A DNA stretch of 64,000 bases from Marinobacterium lutimaris (GCF_900108065.1 NZ_FNVQ01000001.1:1798001-1862000), one strand, 5' to 3'. Numbered from the stretch's first letter, positions 1 through 7,150 are shown. Notes: a model not told the origin generated them from the letters alone. Numbers and translations: made by a program.

Positions 1-128
1 TTACAGGCCGCGCAGGTGTACTCATGGACGGCACCCTGCCCGACGCCACCATTGCAGCTGGTGCAGGGCTTCAGCCCCGGGTGTTTGATCACCAGGTCCG
101 GCCCCACCTTCTTAGCGACTCGCGACAT
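1..128 (-). CDS. Small zinc-ribbon phage protein, 3' end outside window
   Basis: The gene starts at ATG 128 behind a clear GGAGG and reads off the left edge after 42 codons. It carries two CxxC knuckles (CTSC and CAAC) separated by about 16 residues, the pattern of a small zinc ribbon. It overlaps the last codons of the RuvC-like gene, so it belongs to the same leftward operon. Its place just behind a resolvase resembles the nin region of lambdoid phages, where small zinc-binding proteins are common, but I cannot assign a named family. Confidence 0.65.
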   Translation of the reverse strand, partial: MSRVAKKVGPDLVIKHPGLKPCTSCNGGVGQGAVHEYTCAAC

Positions 129-600
129 CGTTCAACCTCCGTTCCCGGGTGCCAAACAGCGCCAGCATGGCGGCATCGCGTTGATCCTCGTTACTGCGTC
201 CGGTCCAGCCGGTGATACGGTTGAATAGAGCCGCGTCCTTCTTTGTCTGCTTTGCGTAACCACCCAAGGGCTTAATTGCCACGTAATCAGCGCCAGCTTG
301 CTTCAAATAGGCCACAACCAGACGGCCAAGGCACTTCACGCGGCCGACATCCTGGCTGATCTTTTCGCGGATCTTCTGCTTCTGGACGGGGGTTAGTGGC
401 TTTTTACCGAAATTCTTTGGGAACGTGGGCTTCGCCAGTTCAACGTCTTCAACAACGAACTTTGCGCCAGCCTCCACGTACTGATCGATCAGCGTCATCA
501 ACTCGAACAAATGCAACGCCTTCATATCGACAAGCTTGGCGCCATTGGCGATACCTACACCGCACTTCTCCTGGTCCGGATCAATCCCGATGGTCAGCAT
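112..600 (-). CDS. RuvC-like Holliday-junction resolvase
   Basis: A 162-residue protein of the RuvC/RNase H fold. The first strand carries the acidic residue in GIDPDQ (Asp7), a second acidic cluster follows at VVEDVE (around Glu51), and the C-terminal helix holds NEDQRDAA (Glu138, Asp139, Asp142); together these fit the four metal-binding positions of the family. Phage versions resolve branched DNA before packaging. I chose ATG 600 because the fold begins at once and the overlap with the upstream gene is only 7 bp. An upstream ATG at 636 also has a good ribosome site but would add 12 residues with no counterpart in the fold. It lies late in the leftward early operon. Confidence 0.8.
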   Translation of the reverse strand: MLTIGIDPDQEKCGVGIANGAKLVDMKALHLFELMTLIDQYVEAGAKFVVEDVELAKPTFPKNFGKKPLTPVQKQKIREKISQDVGRVKCLGRLVVAYLKQAGADYVAIKPLGGYAKQTKKDAALFNRITGWTGRSNEDQRDAAMLALFGTRERRLNDVASR

Positions 601-968
601 CCAGGGCGAACCTCTCTCACTTTGTAAACCGAGCATATTTCCTTCTTCGTGAACACCCGCAGCTCCGTCCAGTCCTCACCGTCACCCATATCAAGCTGTG
701 CGCCTGCAAGATTCGGGCGCCAGCTGTTCGAAACCTTCATCGCCAAAAAGCGGAGTTCACGCTCCCAGTCCAACCAATGGAAAGTTTCAACCTCACAACG
801 GTTCCGAACCTCCAACATCAACCGCGCCTTACTTGCCAACGTCGGCGTTAACACTACTACTAGGCGGTACTGATCCACGTTGGTGAATAGGTGCTGGCGC
901 GTATCCATCGAGTGTGAGAAACGAGCGTAGCGCCACGCTTCTTTCCACTGTTCACGGGGTGACAACAT
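594..968 (-). CDS. Phage protein of unknown function
   Basis: A 124-residue, Trp- and Arg-rich soluble protein, overlapping the gene before it by 17 bp and the resolvase after it by 7 bp. No signal peptide, membrane segment or metal motif is visible. The tight overlaps on both sides support it as a real member of the leftward operon. Proteins of this size between replication and resolvase genes are often recombination or nin-region accessory factors, but nothing in the residues proves that here. Confidence 0.6.
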   Translation of the reverse strand: MLSPREQWKEAWRYARFSHSMDTRQHLFTNVDQYRLVVVLTPTLASKARLMLEVRNRCEVETFHWLDWERELRFLAMKVSNSWRPNLAGAQLDMGDGEDWTELRVFTKKEICSVYKVREVRPGC

Positions 969-1206
969 CAGTCATACCCTCCAGCTCTTTCAGAATAACT
1001 TGCCCCGCTGCAGCGATATCAGCCTGCGACGACTCAGAAAGGTTCGTTGCCATCTCATGCAGCTGGCGCACCGGTATATGCAGGACCTCGCGGCACGTCG
1101 CCAGGTGATCAGTCAGCGCGCTGTGTTCCTCTGCATTCGCGAGGATCATCGCCAGTGTCATCGCGTTGTGTCGTTGCCGCTCAGTAATCAGTTCAGTTCT
1201 TTCCAT
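952..1206 (-). CDS. Small phage protein of unknown function
   Basis: An 84-residue, mostly helical, acidic protein ending in a Pro. It overlaps both neighbours, by 14 bp upstream and 17 bp downstream, in the translational-coupling style of this operon. No recognised motif. Confidence 0.55.
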   Translation of the reverse strand: MERTELITERQRHNAMTLAMILANAEEHSALTDHLATCREVLHIPVRQLHEMATNLSESSQADIAAAGQVILKELEGMTDVVTP

Positions 1207-1402
1207 TAGCCCGTTCCTCTCGTCGTATTCGACGCATACGCTCGCCGATATCCTTCTTCAGCGCCTCTGACTTGCCCTTTGCCCAACGTTCCATCCCATC
1301 CGGTGATCGCTTAAGCAGCGCCCTCGCTAAGCAATCACGACGATGACTCTCCTCGGCATCAAGACTGGCCACCACGTCACCCTCTACCAAAGATCGAATC
1401 AA
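1193..1402 (-). CDS. Small basic phage protein of unknown function
   Basis: A 69-residue protein with a strongly basic C-terminal half rich in Arg and Lys, likely helical. It overlaps the zinc-finger gene upstream by 26 bp and the next gene by 14 bp. The charge suggests contact with nucleic acid or a replication protein, which is inference only. Confidence 0.55.
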   Translation of the reverse strand: MIRSLVEGDVVASLDAEESHRRDCLARALLKRSPDGMERWAKGKSEALKKDIGERMRRIRREERANGKN

Positions 1403-1565
1403 AAGGATGCGCTGGCGCTTCTTTAAGCCTGGTCAGCTCAACAAGCGCATCAAGCCGTCGCTGATTGCATGGGGCGCAGATGTAGGCGATTCCCTTTCGA
1501 AGGGTTGCGTCACGAATCTCACCCATCGACTTGCGGCAAACCGTACACTTAATCTCTTTAGCCAT
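1377..1565 (-). CDS. Small C4 zinc-finger phage protein
   Basis: A 62-residue protein with CTVC near residue 7 and CAPC near residue 30, spaced as in a small treble-clef or DksA/TraR-like finger. ATG 1565 is 1 bp past the stop of the replication gene, so translation is probably coupled. A GTG at 1574 is in frame but lacks a ribosome site. The function of such phage fingers is generally unknown; DNA or RNA polymerase binding is a common guess. Confidence 0.6.
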   Translation of the reverse strand: MAKEIKCTVCRKSMGEIRDATLRKGIAYICAPCNQRRLDALVELTRLKEAPAHPFDSIFGRG

Positions 1566-1566
1566 C

Positions 1567-2487
1567 TCAATCACCCCAGCTCGTATCGTGAATATCCATC
1601 AACGCAGCAGACACTTGCCGGCGTGCTTCCCGTCGATCGACTGCTGGCGCAGCAGACCCGGCTGGCGGCGGCATTACACCGGTGTATCCGGTTGCATGGC
1701 GCTTCAGGTGGCGAATCAGCTTGTGCTCCCACTGAGACTGGGTGTGGGCTACCGCCTCGCCGTTCCAGTAGCTGCGAAACTCACCCAGGATCTCGTCCGC
1801 CTGGTCTGTCTCGATCTTGCTCAACACAACGCCAGCTGCCTGAGCTCGCTCGTAAAACCCGTCGCGCGGCACCCATTCGAAATGCATCTCGAAGCGTTCA
1901 CGGCTATCCGACGCTTTCGGGAACGGCACCACAGCGCCAGCACTGCTCGGTTGGTCAAACAGGGCCTGCTCGTGATCAGGGAGTTGATCAGTGGGGATGT
2001 GATCAGGGTCGAACGCGCCAGCTGCGTCATGCTCGCCGGCGTCGTCGGGTTCAATGACTGATTCACTGATAGGTTCTGTGACTGGTTCTGGGGTCAGATC
2101 TTGACCGGGTCCCGGGCAGATGTTGACCGGGTGGGGGGCAGATTCTGACCGGGTAGGCTTTGAATTCTGACCGGGTTTATTCTTGACCGGGTCAGATTTT
2201 GACCGGGTCAGATTTGAGCTCTTACCCTTCGCGATAGTCAGCACATAACGGTTGCTGCTGCGTCCATCGTTGCGCTCTTTAATCTTGATAAAGCCATCAT
2301 CAGCCAGCGCCTTGATATGAGACTTCACCGTGCTGCGGCCCATTTCGCACTGATCGGCCACATGTTGGTAAGAAGGCCAGCATTCGCCGTGATCGTTCGC
2401 GTTATCTGCCAGCTTGATCAATACCAGCTTACGGCCTGGGTTGCCGATGCGTGCCTGCAGCGCATCAACCATTAACTGCATACTCAC
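1567..2487 (-). CDS. Phage replication protein, O/DnaT-like, with embedded origin
   Basis: A 306-residue protein. Residues about 15-100 form a winged helix of the phage replication-protein O type, with conserved stretches ADNANDHGECWPSY and MGRSTVKSHIKAL. Residues about 105-190 are a low-complexity linker rich in Pro, Ser, Thr and Glu whose DNA holds the iterons listed separately. The C-terminal part, with MHFEWVP and later EHKLIRHLK, resembles the DnaT C-terminal domain that loads the host helicase. I chose GTG 2487: it sits 6 bp after GGAGGT and overlaps the upstream stop as GTGA. This arrangement, an O-like protein whose gene contains its own binding sites, is how lambda starts replication. 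No separate lambda P-like gene is seen, so the DnaT-like part may recruit DnaB or DnaC directly. Confidence 0.82.
   Translation of the reverse strand: MSMQLMVDALQARIGNPGRKLVLIKLADNANDHGECWPSYQHVADQCEMGRSTVKSHIKALADDGFIKIKERNDGRSSNRYVLTIAKGKSSNLTRSKSDPVKNKPGQNSKPTRSESAPHPVNICPGPGQDLTPEPVTEPISESVIEPDDAGEHDAAGAFDPDHIPTDQLPDHEQALFDQPSSAGAVVPFPKASDSRERFEMHFEWVPRDGFYERAQAAGVVLSKIETDQADEILGEFRSYWNGEAVAHTQSQWEHKLIRHLKRHATGYTGVMPPPAGSAAPAVDRREARRQVSAALMDIHDTSWGD
2096..2213. repeat. Six phage origin iterons inside the replication gene
   Basis: The decamer YTGACCGGGT occurs six times in one orientation, at 2101, 2123, 2145, 2167, 2183 and 2199. Spacing is 22, 22, 22, 16 and 16 bp. Four copies are preceded by CAGAT plus one base, giving the longer unit CAGAT-N-YTGACCGGGT. 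They encode the unstructured linker of the O-like protein. Direct repeats of this kind in the middle of an O gene are the lambda-type replication origin, so these are probably the initiator-binding sites. Binding itself is inferred. Confidence 0.85.
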
Positions 2488-3227
2488 CGGAACACCTCCG
2501 CACCGTGCCCGTAATGGCCGTTCCAAGTCGCCTTCATAGGCAACTCACCAGCCGTGTACATTTCAAAAAGACGCACAGCGCCAGCCTTCAACAGAACCGG
2601 GTAGCGGCTCTCCTGCTCTTCTTCGGTAATAGGGTGTCTGAAGTGACGGGTACGCTCCGCCACAAAACGATCCCGAAAGCGGCTATTCACGCGCCAGCCG
2701 AAGCCATCACGCCGGATCCAGCCTTTATCCGCCAGGTAGTTCTGGATCTTCTGGCAGTTCACGCCATTGAGTGATCGGGCAAAGTCCACGATCTTCATAC
2801 CTTCCGCGAAGTAATCGCGCAGATGGGCGTTCTCAGCGCTCAGGCGGTCATGTTCAAGCGCCAGCTGTTCTCGCTGCTCAACCGCATCGGCCCAGGCGCG
2901 GGCGGCAGCAGCGGGGTTATTAAAGTCCGGCAGCTGCGGGCGGGATGCCTGCTCTTCGAGCTCCTGCCAGCGGTCAACGAGGCGGGCTGTAAATTCGGGC
3001 GAAAGCTGAGCGACGATAACGTGACTGTCACGCTTCCCTACGCTATAAACCGTGCCAGGGCGGCCGCCGGTACCCTTTTCCTCAGTCTGAGTAAAAGTGA
3101 TCACGCCCCTCGCCCGCAGCGAATCCATCGTCCGCTTAACGTTGTCGTGACGAGAACCAAGCAACTCCGCTATCTCTCGGCTGCTCATCGTCAGGTGGGT
3201 GTTGTTCAGGTGCTGTATCTGGTTCAT
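2484..3227 (-). CDS. Rha / KilAC-type phage regulator (antirepressor-like)
   Basis: A 247-residue protein with a two-part layout. Residues about 1-90 are a Rha-like winged helix: the stretch MSSREIAELLGSRHDNVKRT is typical. A charged coiled-coil linker follows at about 115-135. Residues about 140-230 match the KilA C-terminal (ANT) domain, with the characteristic QNYLADKGWIRRDGFGWRV. Proteins with an ANT domain act as antirepressors or early regulators in many temperate phages. ATG 3227 is preceded by GAGGTAAG at ideal distance, so an in-frame upstream ATG at 3275 is rejected. The gene is coupled to the replication gene by a GTGA overlap. Its target here is unknown. Confidence 0.8.
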   Translation of the reverse strand: MNQIQHLNNTHLTMSSREIAELLGSRHDNVKRTMDSLRARGVITFTQTEEKGTGGRPGTVYSVGKRDSHVIVAQLSPEFTARLVDRWQELEEQASRPQLPDFNNPAAAARAWADAVEQREQLALEHDRLSAENAHLRDYFAEGMKIVDFARSLNGVNCQKIQNYLADKGWIRRDGFGWRVNSRFRDRFVAERTRHFRHPITEEEQESRYPVLLKAGAVRLFEMYTAGELPMKATWNGHYGHGAEVFR

Positions 3228-3605
3228 ACTTACCTCAGCTCCAGCGTGAGTTATTGAAGCCCCGGTTGCCGCCAAGCATATGCCGGGGCTTCGTCGTTTC
3301 TGGGGTATCGATTACTTACCGCCCATGACGCGCACCTCCCTTACCTGGTTAATGCTCTCTGGTCTTAAGTTGGCTTCCGCCTTCACCCAGAAAGCCCCAG
3401 TGAAGGGGCTGAATAGGGCCGGTTACTCTTCTTCCGGCGATACGCTATCCGGTATCAGGTAGCCACCGGGTTCGCCCCGGGGTGCAGCTGCTGTCTGGTG
3501 GCTCAAACAGCAGCGCTATGTACGGCCTACCTCCTCACCTCCAGCTCACGACTGCAAATCGGATTACCGGCGAACCGGCACGGCCTCTCTGGGTTGTATT
3601 CGGTG
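3228..3605. other. Early-operon intergenic stretch with hairpins, no firm gene
   Basis: Just upstream of the Rha-like gene lies a 10-bp inverted repeat GAAGCCCCGG / CCGGGGCTTC at 3256-3265 and 3283-3292. A second, terminator-shaped stem AGCCCC / GGGGCT sits at 3393-3410. On the minus strand a 24-codon GTG reading frame (3386 to 3312) is possible but has a weak ribosome site. A strong GGAGGTGAGGAGG-like stretch near 3530-3540 (minus strand) is not followed by an ATG, GTG or TTG at a useful distance. I see no gene I would defend; the stems may be attenuators. Confidence 0.5.
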
Positions 3606-3749
3606 TTACGCTGTTTTTATCTCGCGCTTACGCGCCCACTTGCAGGCAGTATTCAAAATTCCGAGCCCTTGAAACGTCTTATCTCCTGCCCTTCGGCGTT
3701 CCATCTTTCGGTGCTTGCGCTGGTTCTGCTTATCGTTCGCGTGAATCAT
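3606..3749 (-). CDS. Small very basic phage protein
   Basis: A 47-residue protein with about one third Lys or Arg. ATG 3749 follows GGGAGAGAAAG. It overlaps the 39-codon gene upstream by 20 bp, which supports both as coupled small genes of the leftward operon. Such charge suggests nucleic-acid binding. No family recognised. Confidence 0.5.
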   Translation of the reverse strand: MIHANDKQNQRKHRKMERRRAGDKTFQGLGILNTACKWARKREIKTA

Positions 3750-3849
3750 CTTTCTCTCCCGTCTCAGCAACTGACTCAGAACACTCCGCGCGGCTCCTTT
3801 CTGCCTGCCCAGGCTCCGCATTTACCTGGGTGCTTAATGCCCTGATCAC
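3730..3849 (-). CDS. Small acidic phage protein, GTG start
   Basis: A 39-residue frame from GTG 3849, five bases after a strong GGAGGGG. The product is acidic and Ser/Glu-rich, with no motif. It overlaps the following basic small protein; the acidic and basic pair could interact, which is speculation. It is short enough to be missed by routine gene callers. Confidence 0.45.
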   Translation of the reverse strand: MIRALSTQVNAEPGQAERSRAECSESVAETGEKDDSRER

Positions 3850-4001
3850 TTACCCCTCCGTTGTCGCCACCGGTGGAGGGAATCCGGCATATGAACGGGC
3901 GCTACCCCGCGGCTTGACGTTTATTCACCATCCACGCGCAACTGCACAGGGAGAGTCAGACCTGTTGCTAACGCTTCCGAACCGAACGCCCACGTGACGC
4001 C

Positions 4002-4205
4002 TCACCGCTCACTCGCTGTAAAATCGAGAACCTGCCGGCAGCGGCGCGCCTTCTCCTGCGCACCCTGGTGCGGCGAATACTTGCTGCCGTTTCGGCGCTG
4101 CCGGGTAAAGCGCTGCTGCCCGCCGCCGTAATACGGTAGGCTGAGAGAAACCCCGGGGATCTGCGCCAGTGCCGCCGCTACCGCCAAACCAATTCGACCT
4201 TTCAT
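4002..4205 (-). CDS. Small exported-looking phage protein
   Basis: A 67-residue protein whose first 23 residues (MKGRIGLAVAAALAQIPGVS) look like a weak signal peptide, followed by an Arg/Gln-rich tail. ATG 4205 follows AGAGGAT. It lies between a terminator-like stem and the small basic gene, in the leftward operon. Function unknown. Confidence 0.5.
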   Translation of the reverse strand: MKGRIGLAVAAALAQIPGVSLSLPYYGGGQQRFTRQRRNGSKYSPHQGAQEKARRCRQVLDFTASER

Positions 4206-4225
4206 CGCCTATCCTCTTGCTGAAT

Positions 4226-4266
4226 AAAAAGCCCCAGTACCAAGCACCAGGGAACTGCTTGGGCTT
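4226..4266 (-). terminator. Candidate terminator in the leftward early operon
   Basis: Read on the minus strand, AAGCCC pairs with GGGCTT (an inner CCAAGCA / TGCTTGG pair can also form), followed by CTTTTTATT. It lies right behind the stop of the 281-residue gene, so it would limit read-through into the replication region. Confidence 0.55.
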
Positions 4267-5110
4267 ACTCGCCGTGAACGCCTGCAAACCGCGCCAGCGC
4301 ATTCGCTGACGCCTCCATCATCGAAGCAGCCACCTTCCCGCCGCGCTGGCGCATAACCTCAGCGCCCTGACGGTTAAACGCGATCATGTCGTGAATATTC
4401 CGGGGCGGGGTCGGCTGATTAGTCAGTTCTCGCAGCTGATCCAGCGCCAGCTGCAACTGTTCCTGGTCGGAATCAATCACCGGTAACGGGTGCGCCAGCT
4501 CATCCACGCTCACTACCTCAAGATCGTCAGCAGCGAAGCCACCAATCGCCTCACCGGGCTCCGCGTCATCCGCACGTTCTTCAGTGGTTACAACGACATC
4601 GCGCAGGCCGGCCATCGCTGAAACCGTCTCGGTAAGCAGTAGCGGGGTTTCCTGTACCGGCTCGGTGCCGGATACCCAGGCTTCAAGGGTCGGCTCGTAA
4701 TCGGCATCAGAGTGATCGATGGCGGGCTCACTGGTCGGTGCGACCTTGGCCTTGGGTCCGGCGCTAGCCGCGGTAAAATCAGCCGCCAGGTCGGCAGGTG
4801 TCTTAGATGCGCCAGCAGCAGCTGGAGCAGCCCGGCTCATACCCACCTGATCAGACGATGTATGGATCGATGCCTTATCGGCTGCAGCCAGCTGCTGACC
4901 GCCCGTTGCAGTCACATACCAGTTGGCCACCCCACCGATGAACGCGTTCTTGTTCGCCAGGCCTTTCTGGCGCAGCGACTTCAGCGTCCCGCCCAACGCC
5001 TGCAGCGTCGTGTGAGTCTGCTGTTTCTGGAAAAGATGCTGCGCTTCACACGGGCCGTGCTCTTCCAGCAGCTTCAGGGTCTGGGTTTGCGTAGCGTTCA
5101 GGTCGATCAT
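4265..5110 (-). CDS. Phage protein with N-terminal winged-helix-like domain
   Basis: A 281-residue protein. Residues 1-75 look like a winged helix: helices around LLEEHGPCEAQHLF and TTLQALGGTLKSLRQKG, then a wing with ANWYVTATGGQQL. The middle, about 80-190, is an Ala/Glu/Thr-rich unstructured linker. The C-terminal 70 residues form helices ending in VAASMMEASANALARFAG. I chose ATG 5110, which follows GTAGGTGC, over an in-frame ATG at 5134. It is the first gene after cro, separated from it by a terminator, and so sits where lambda has cII. A regulator role fits the position and the winged helix but is not proven. Confidence 0.65.
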   Translation of the reverse strand: MIDLNATQTQTLKLLEEHGPCEAQHLFQKQQTHTTLQALGGTLKSLRQKGLANKNAFIGGVANWYVTATGGQQLAAADKASIHTSSDQVGMSRAAPAAAGASKTPADLAADFTAASAGPKAKVAPTSEPAIDHSDADYEPTLEAWVSGTEPVQETPLLLTETVSAMAGLRDVVVTTEERADDAEPGEAIGGFAADDLEVVSVDELAHPLPVIDSDQEQLQLALDQLRELTNQPTPPRNIHDMIAFNRQGAEVMRQRGGKVAASMMEASANALARFAGVHGE

Positions 5111-5151
5111 CGTGCACCTACTGTATAAATTCACATGGACCTCAGCCGACT

Positions 5152-5187
5152 AAAAAAAACGGCTACCAGCGGCAATACTGGTAACCG
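5152..5187 (-). terminator. Rho-independent terminator behind cro
   Basis: On the minus strand a 10-bp stem CGGTTACCAG / CTGGTAGCCG (one G-T pair) with an 8-base loop is followed by eight Ts (5152-5159). It lies 4 bp past the cro stop. It is the counterpart of lambda tR1 and implies that the rest of the leftward operon needs read-through or antitermination. Confidence 0.9.
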
Positions 5188-5190
5188 TGG

Positions 5191-5382
5191 TCAGGCGGCG
5201 TTCCCTTTTGAACCGTTTTGAGAGGTGACCTTAGGCTCGGCGTCGATGATCTCTTTGAGTTGGTATTGACGCAGCAGCGGGATTTCTTCCGGCCACTGGC
5301 GTACCGCCTCATAGGTAATCCCTAGGGCTTTGGCCAATTCAGAGATGCCACCAAAATGTTCGATTGCTTCGGAGCGTGTCAT
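5191..5382 (-). CDS. cro: Cro-type repressor
   Basis: A 63-residue helix-turn-helix protein. The recognition unit spans about residues 10-32 (ISELAKALGITYEAVRQW), and the rest follows the YdaS/Cro layout with IPLLRQYQLKEII. It is transcribed away from cI, with which it shares the operator region 5411-5458. ATG 5382 follows TGGAGGACGAC. Expected role: shut off cI and later the early promoters during lytic growth. The terminator directly behind it makes it separable from the rest of the operon. Confidence 0.88.
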   Translation of the reverse strand: MTRSEAIEHFGGISELAKALGITYEAVRQWPEEIPLLRQYQLKEIIDAEPKVTSQNGSKGNAA

Positions 5383-5410
5383 GTCGTCCTCCAGTCACTA
5401 TGCGGAGATT

Positions 5411-5458
5411 CAAGCATGCTTGAACTTAAAATACAAGCATGCTTCACAAGCGCACTTG
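5411..5458. promoter_or_regulatory. Right-type operator cluster, three CI/Cro sites
   Basis: Three dyad sites with half-sites CAAG and CTTG (N4 between): CAAGCATGCTTG at 5411-5422 (extended to the perfect 16-mer 5409-5424), CAAGCATGCTTC at 5434-5445 and CAAGCGCACTTG at 5447-5458. Start-to-start spacing is 23 and 13 bp. They fill the space between the divergent cro and cI starts, as OR1-3 do in lambda. The same motif recurs at 7574-7628. That CI and Cro bind here is inferred from position and symmetry. Confidence 0.88.
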
Positions 5459-5464
5459 TATATT
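5459..5464 (+). promoter_or_regulatory. Candidate -10 for leaderless cI transcript
   Basis: TATATT ends 6 bp before the cI ATG at 5471, so a transcript would begin at or next to the start codon. No Shine-Dalgarno sequence precedes the ATG. No good -35 is seen; a CI-bound operator next to it could compensate, as at lambda PRM, whose cI message is leaderless. Confidence 0.5.
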
Positions 5465-5470
5465 CAGCCC

Positions 5471-6202
5471 ATGAATACAGTTGATAGAATCCAAGAGCTC
5501 CTAACTCATCACGGCATACCAAAGCGCGGTATGCGGCGTGCGCTCGAGCGCACATGCGGGATCAGCTATCAGGCAGTGAGCCAGTGGTTTTCGGGCGAGA
5601 CTACAAACATCAAAAACGAACACTTGGCGGCGATCGCCAAGGAGTACGGAAGCTCACTAGACTGGTTAATATCAGGCGTCGGTCCGATGATTACGGGCAA
5701 AGAATCTTCGAGCTTATTCCAGGTAGCTGAAGGCCACACCCAATTCGATGTAGAACCAACTTCTGAATGGATGACAGTAAGGGTGCCCGTCATGGATCAG
5801 GCATTTTCGGCTGGCCAGGGAGCAGCCGCTGAGCGCATTGAGGATTTCGTAGACGGCTATGAAGCCATCGACCAGGAGACCCTGGACCGCCTTCAGATAC
5901 TTCCTGGCTGCGCAAGGGTGATAAAAATTAGAGGCGACTCGATGTGGCCAACGTTCTTCGACGGCGACAAAGTCATCGCTGACACAAATAGCGTCAAACT
6001 GATCAACCAGGGCGTGTTTGCTTTCGAGTTTGACGGCGACCTCAAGGTGAAACGCTTCTTTAAGCGCATCGACGGCAGCTGGCTGGTATCGAGTGATAAC
6101 AAAGACGATCCGAGTTATCCAGACGAGGTTATAGCGCCGCACAATGCTATGCAGTTGCGAATAATTGCGCAGATCAAAGAACTGAGGTCGCGAGCCATAT
6201 AA
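5471..6202 (+). CDS. cI: CI-type repressor with LexA/S24 self-cleavage domain
   Basis: A 243-residue protein. Residues about 3-68 are a helix-turn-helix (recognition part CGISYQAVSQWFSGET). Residues about 105-235 are an S24 peptidase: cleavage site Ala114-Gly115 in FSAGQG, nucleophile Ser157 in IRGDSMWPTF, and base Lys194 in LKVKRFF. The Ser-Lys distance of 37 residues equals that of LexA. It should hold the prophage silent and cut itself when RecA is activated, so induction by the SOS response is predicted. ATG 5471 is chosen because upstream frames run through the operators. It is followed by three same-strand genes before a terminator, probably a shared lysogenic transcript. Confidence 0.92.
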   Translation: MNTVDRIQELLTHHGIPKRGMRRALERTCGISYQAVSQWFSGETTNIKNEHLAAIAKEYGSSLDWLISGVGPMITGKESSSLFQVAEGHTQFDVEPTSEWMTVRVPVMDQAFSAGQGAAAERIEDFVDGYEAIDQETLDRLQILPGCARVIKIRGDSMWPTFFDGDKVIADTNSVKLINQGVFAFEFDGDLKVKRFFKRIDGSWLVSSDNKDDPSYPDEVIAPHNAMQLRIIAQIKELRSRAI

Positions 6203-6218
6203 ACCAAAGGAGTCAGGG

Positions 6219-6992
6219 ATGGGCTTTCTCGTTTTTATCGCCGTTTTGTTGGGTATCGTTTTTCTGATCAGGCGCAGCTCAGCCCCTGGGCCTGGCGAAG
6301 TGCGGGAACAGTCAGGCTTCGTTACCGGAATGGGGATCGGGGCCATCGTTTTAGGAGTTATAGCGATAGCAACCGGCTGGGTTCCTTTTTTGGGCGTCGT
6401 AGCATTACCCATCGCTGGCTTTGGTATCGTAGTAGCACTGATTGGGCTGCTGGCTGGGATTAGGACTTCTTCCGTTGGAATGCCTGTTGCGGGCGTCATC
6501 CTTTGCGCGCTTCCGCTCGCGTGGCAGGGAATGTTCTTTGGGGCGATAACATCCAACGCCTACGATGATTACACGAAGCGGGCTGCAGCTTCGGCTCAAG
6601 CATCCACTGAAACCCCAGCAAAACAAGAACTCCCAAACAAGCAGAGCTACATCAACAACAGCCTTGAGCTCTACGGAATCTCATCATCCTATTACAACGC
6701 CAGTTCTGGCCTCCGAGTTCCAGGGGTCGACTTTAAAATCCGCAACAACGGCGACCACTCGCTAGATCGCGTCGAGGTCACATTCTACTTTCTCGACTCG
6801 GCCGGCCAGGTCGTGTTTGAAAAGAGCTACAACCCCGTTTTAGTTACGACCTATGGCAACGAGCCGCCATTGAAACCTGGCTATATCTGGCAGCAACAGA
6901 CTGGAAAGTTTTACCGTGCTGACGGGGTTCCCAGCGAATGGGAAGAAGGCCTCGTCCGCACTGCAATAACGGATATCGAGTATTCAGAATGA
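6219..6992 (+). CDS. Four-helix membrane protein in the rex position
   Basis: A 257-residue protein starting 16 bp after cI, with a ribosome site AAAGGAGT. Four hydrophobic stretches lie at about residues 2-18, 36-54, 57-82 and 87-108. A soluble C-terminal domain follows at about 140-257, beta-rich, with a pattern like GVDFKIRNNGDHSLDRVEV and FYFLDSAGQVV, typical of small Ig-like FxLYD domains that sit on membranes. It is cotranscribed with cI up to the terminator at 7529, so it is expected to be made in the lysogen. Lambda places rexA-rexB exactly here. A role in superinfection exclusion or altered cell envelope is inference from position; sequence alone shows no enzymatic motif. Confidence 0.7.
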   Translation: MGFLVFIAVLLGIVFLIRRSSAPGPGEVREQSGFVTGMGIGAIVLGVIAIATGWVPFLGVVALPIAGFGIVVALIGLLAGIRTSSVGMPVAGVILCALPLAWQGMFFGAITSNAYDDYTKRAAASAQASTETPAKQELPNKQSYINNSLELYGISSSYYNASSGLRVPGVDFKIRNNGDHSLDRVEVTFYFLDSAGQVVFEKSYNPVLVTTYGNEPPLKPGYIWQQQTGKFYRADGVPSEWEEGLVRTAITDIEYSE

Positions 6993-7150
6993 AGGGGTTA
7001 GCCGAAGAGTTGCTTCTCCCCCTACTCCGGCCGATCTGCAGAATCATCGGGCATAAATGGAAGTACCAGTGCACCAATGAGCATGGAAAGGTTTTCAGGT
7101 GCTATCGCTGTAATCGGGTATGGACGACCGGAGACGGCGTTATCAGATAA
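6989..7150 (+). CDS. Small CxxC protein behind the membrane protein
   Basis: A 53-residue protein. Its ATG overlaps the stop of the membrane-protein gene (ATGA), so translation is coupled. It has a Leu-rich amphipathic N-terminus, then ICRIIGHKW, CTNEHGKVFRC and YRCNRVW: Cys/His spacing of a small zinc-binding knuckle (CRYRCNRVW-like ends are common in phage-borne finger proteins). It is likely expressed with cI. Partner of the membrane protein is the simplest guess. Confidence 0.6.
   Translation: MKGLAEELLLPLLRPICRIIGHKWKYQCTNEHGKVFRCYRCNRVWTTGDGVIR

Noticed and set aside
1407..2061. Plus-strand frames of 216 and 176 codons opposite the replication gene
   Set aside because: Composition is that of antisense to a real gene (Arg, Ser, Pro-rich), and the minus-strand protein has a recognisable domain layout.
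2096..2213. CRISPR array at the repeated TGACCGGGT block
   Set aside because: Repeats are 10-16 bp with only 6-12 bp between them, lie inside a coding frame and are in an O-like gene, which is iteron and not CRISPR design.
3482..3997. A 171-codon frame on the plus strand between the Rha-like gene and the small early genes
   Set aside because: It runs against the leftward operon, is rich in Ser, Pro and Arg as chance frames in GC-rich DNA are, has no ribosome site, and covers two better-supported small genes on the other strand.
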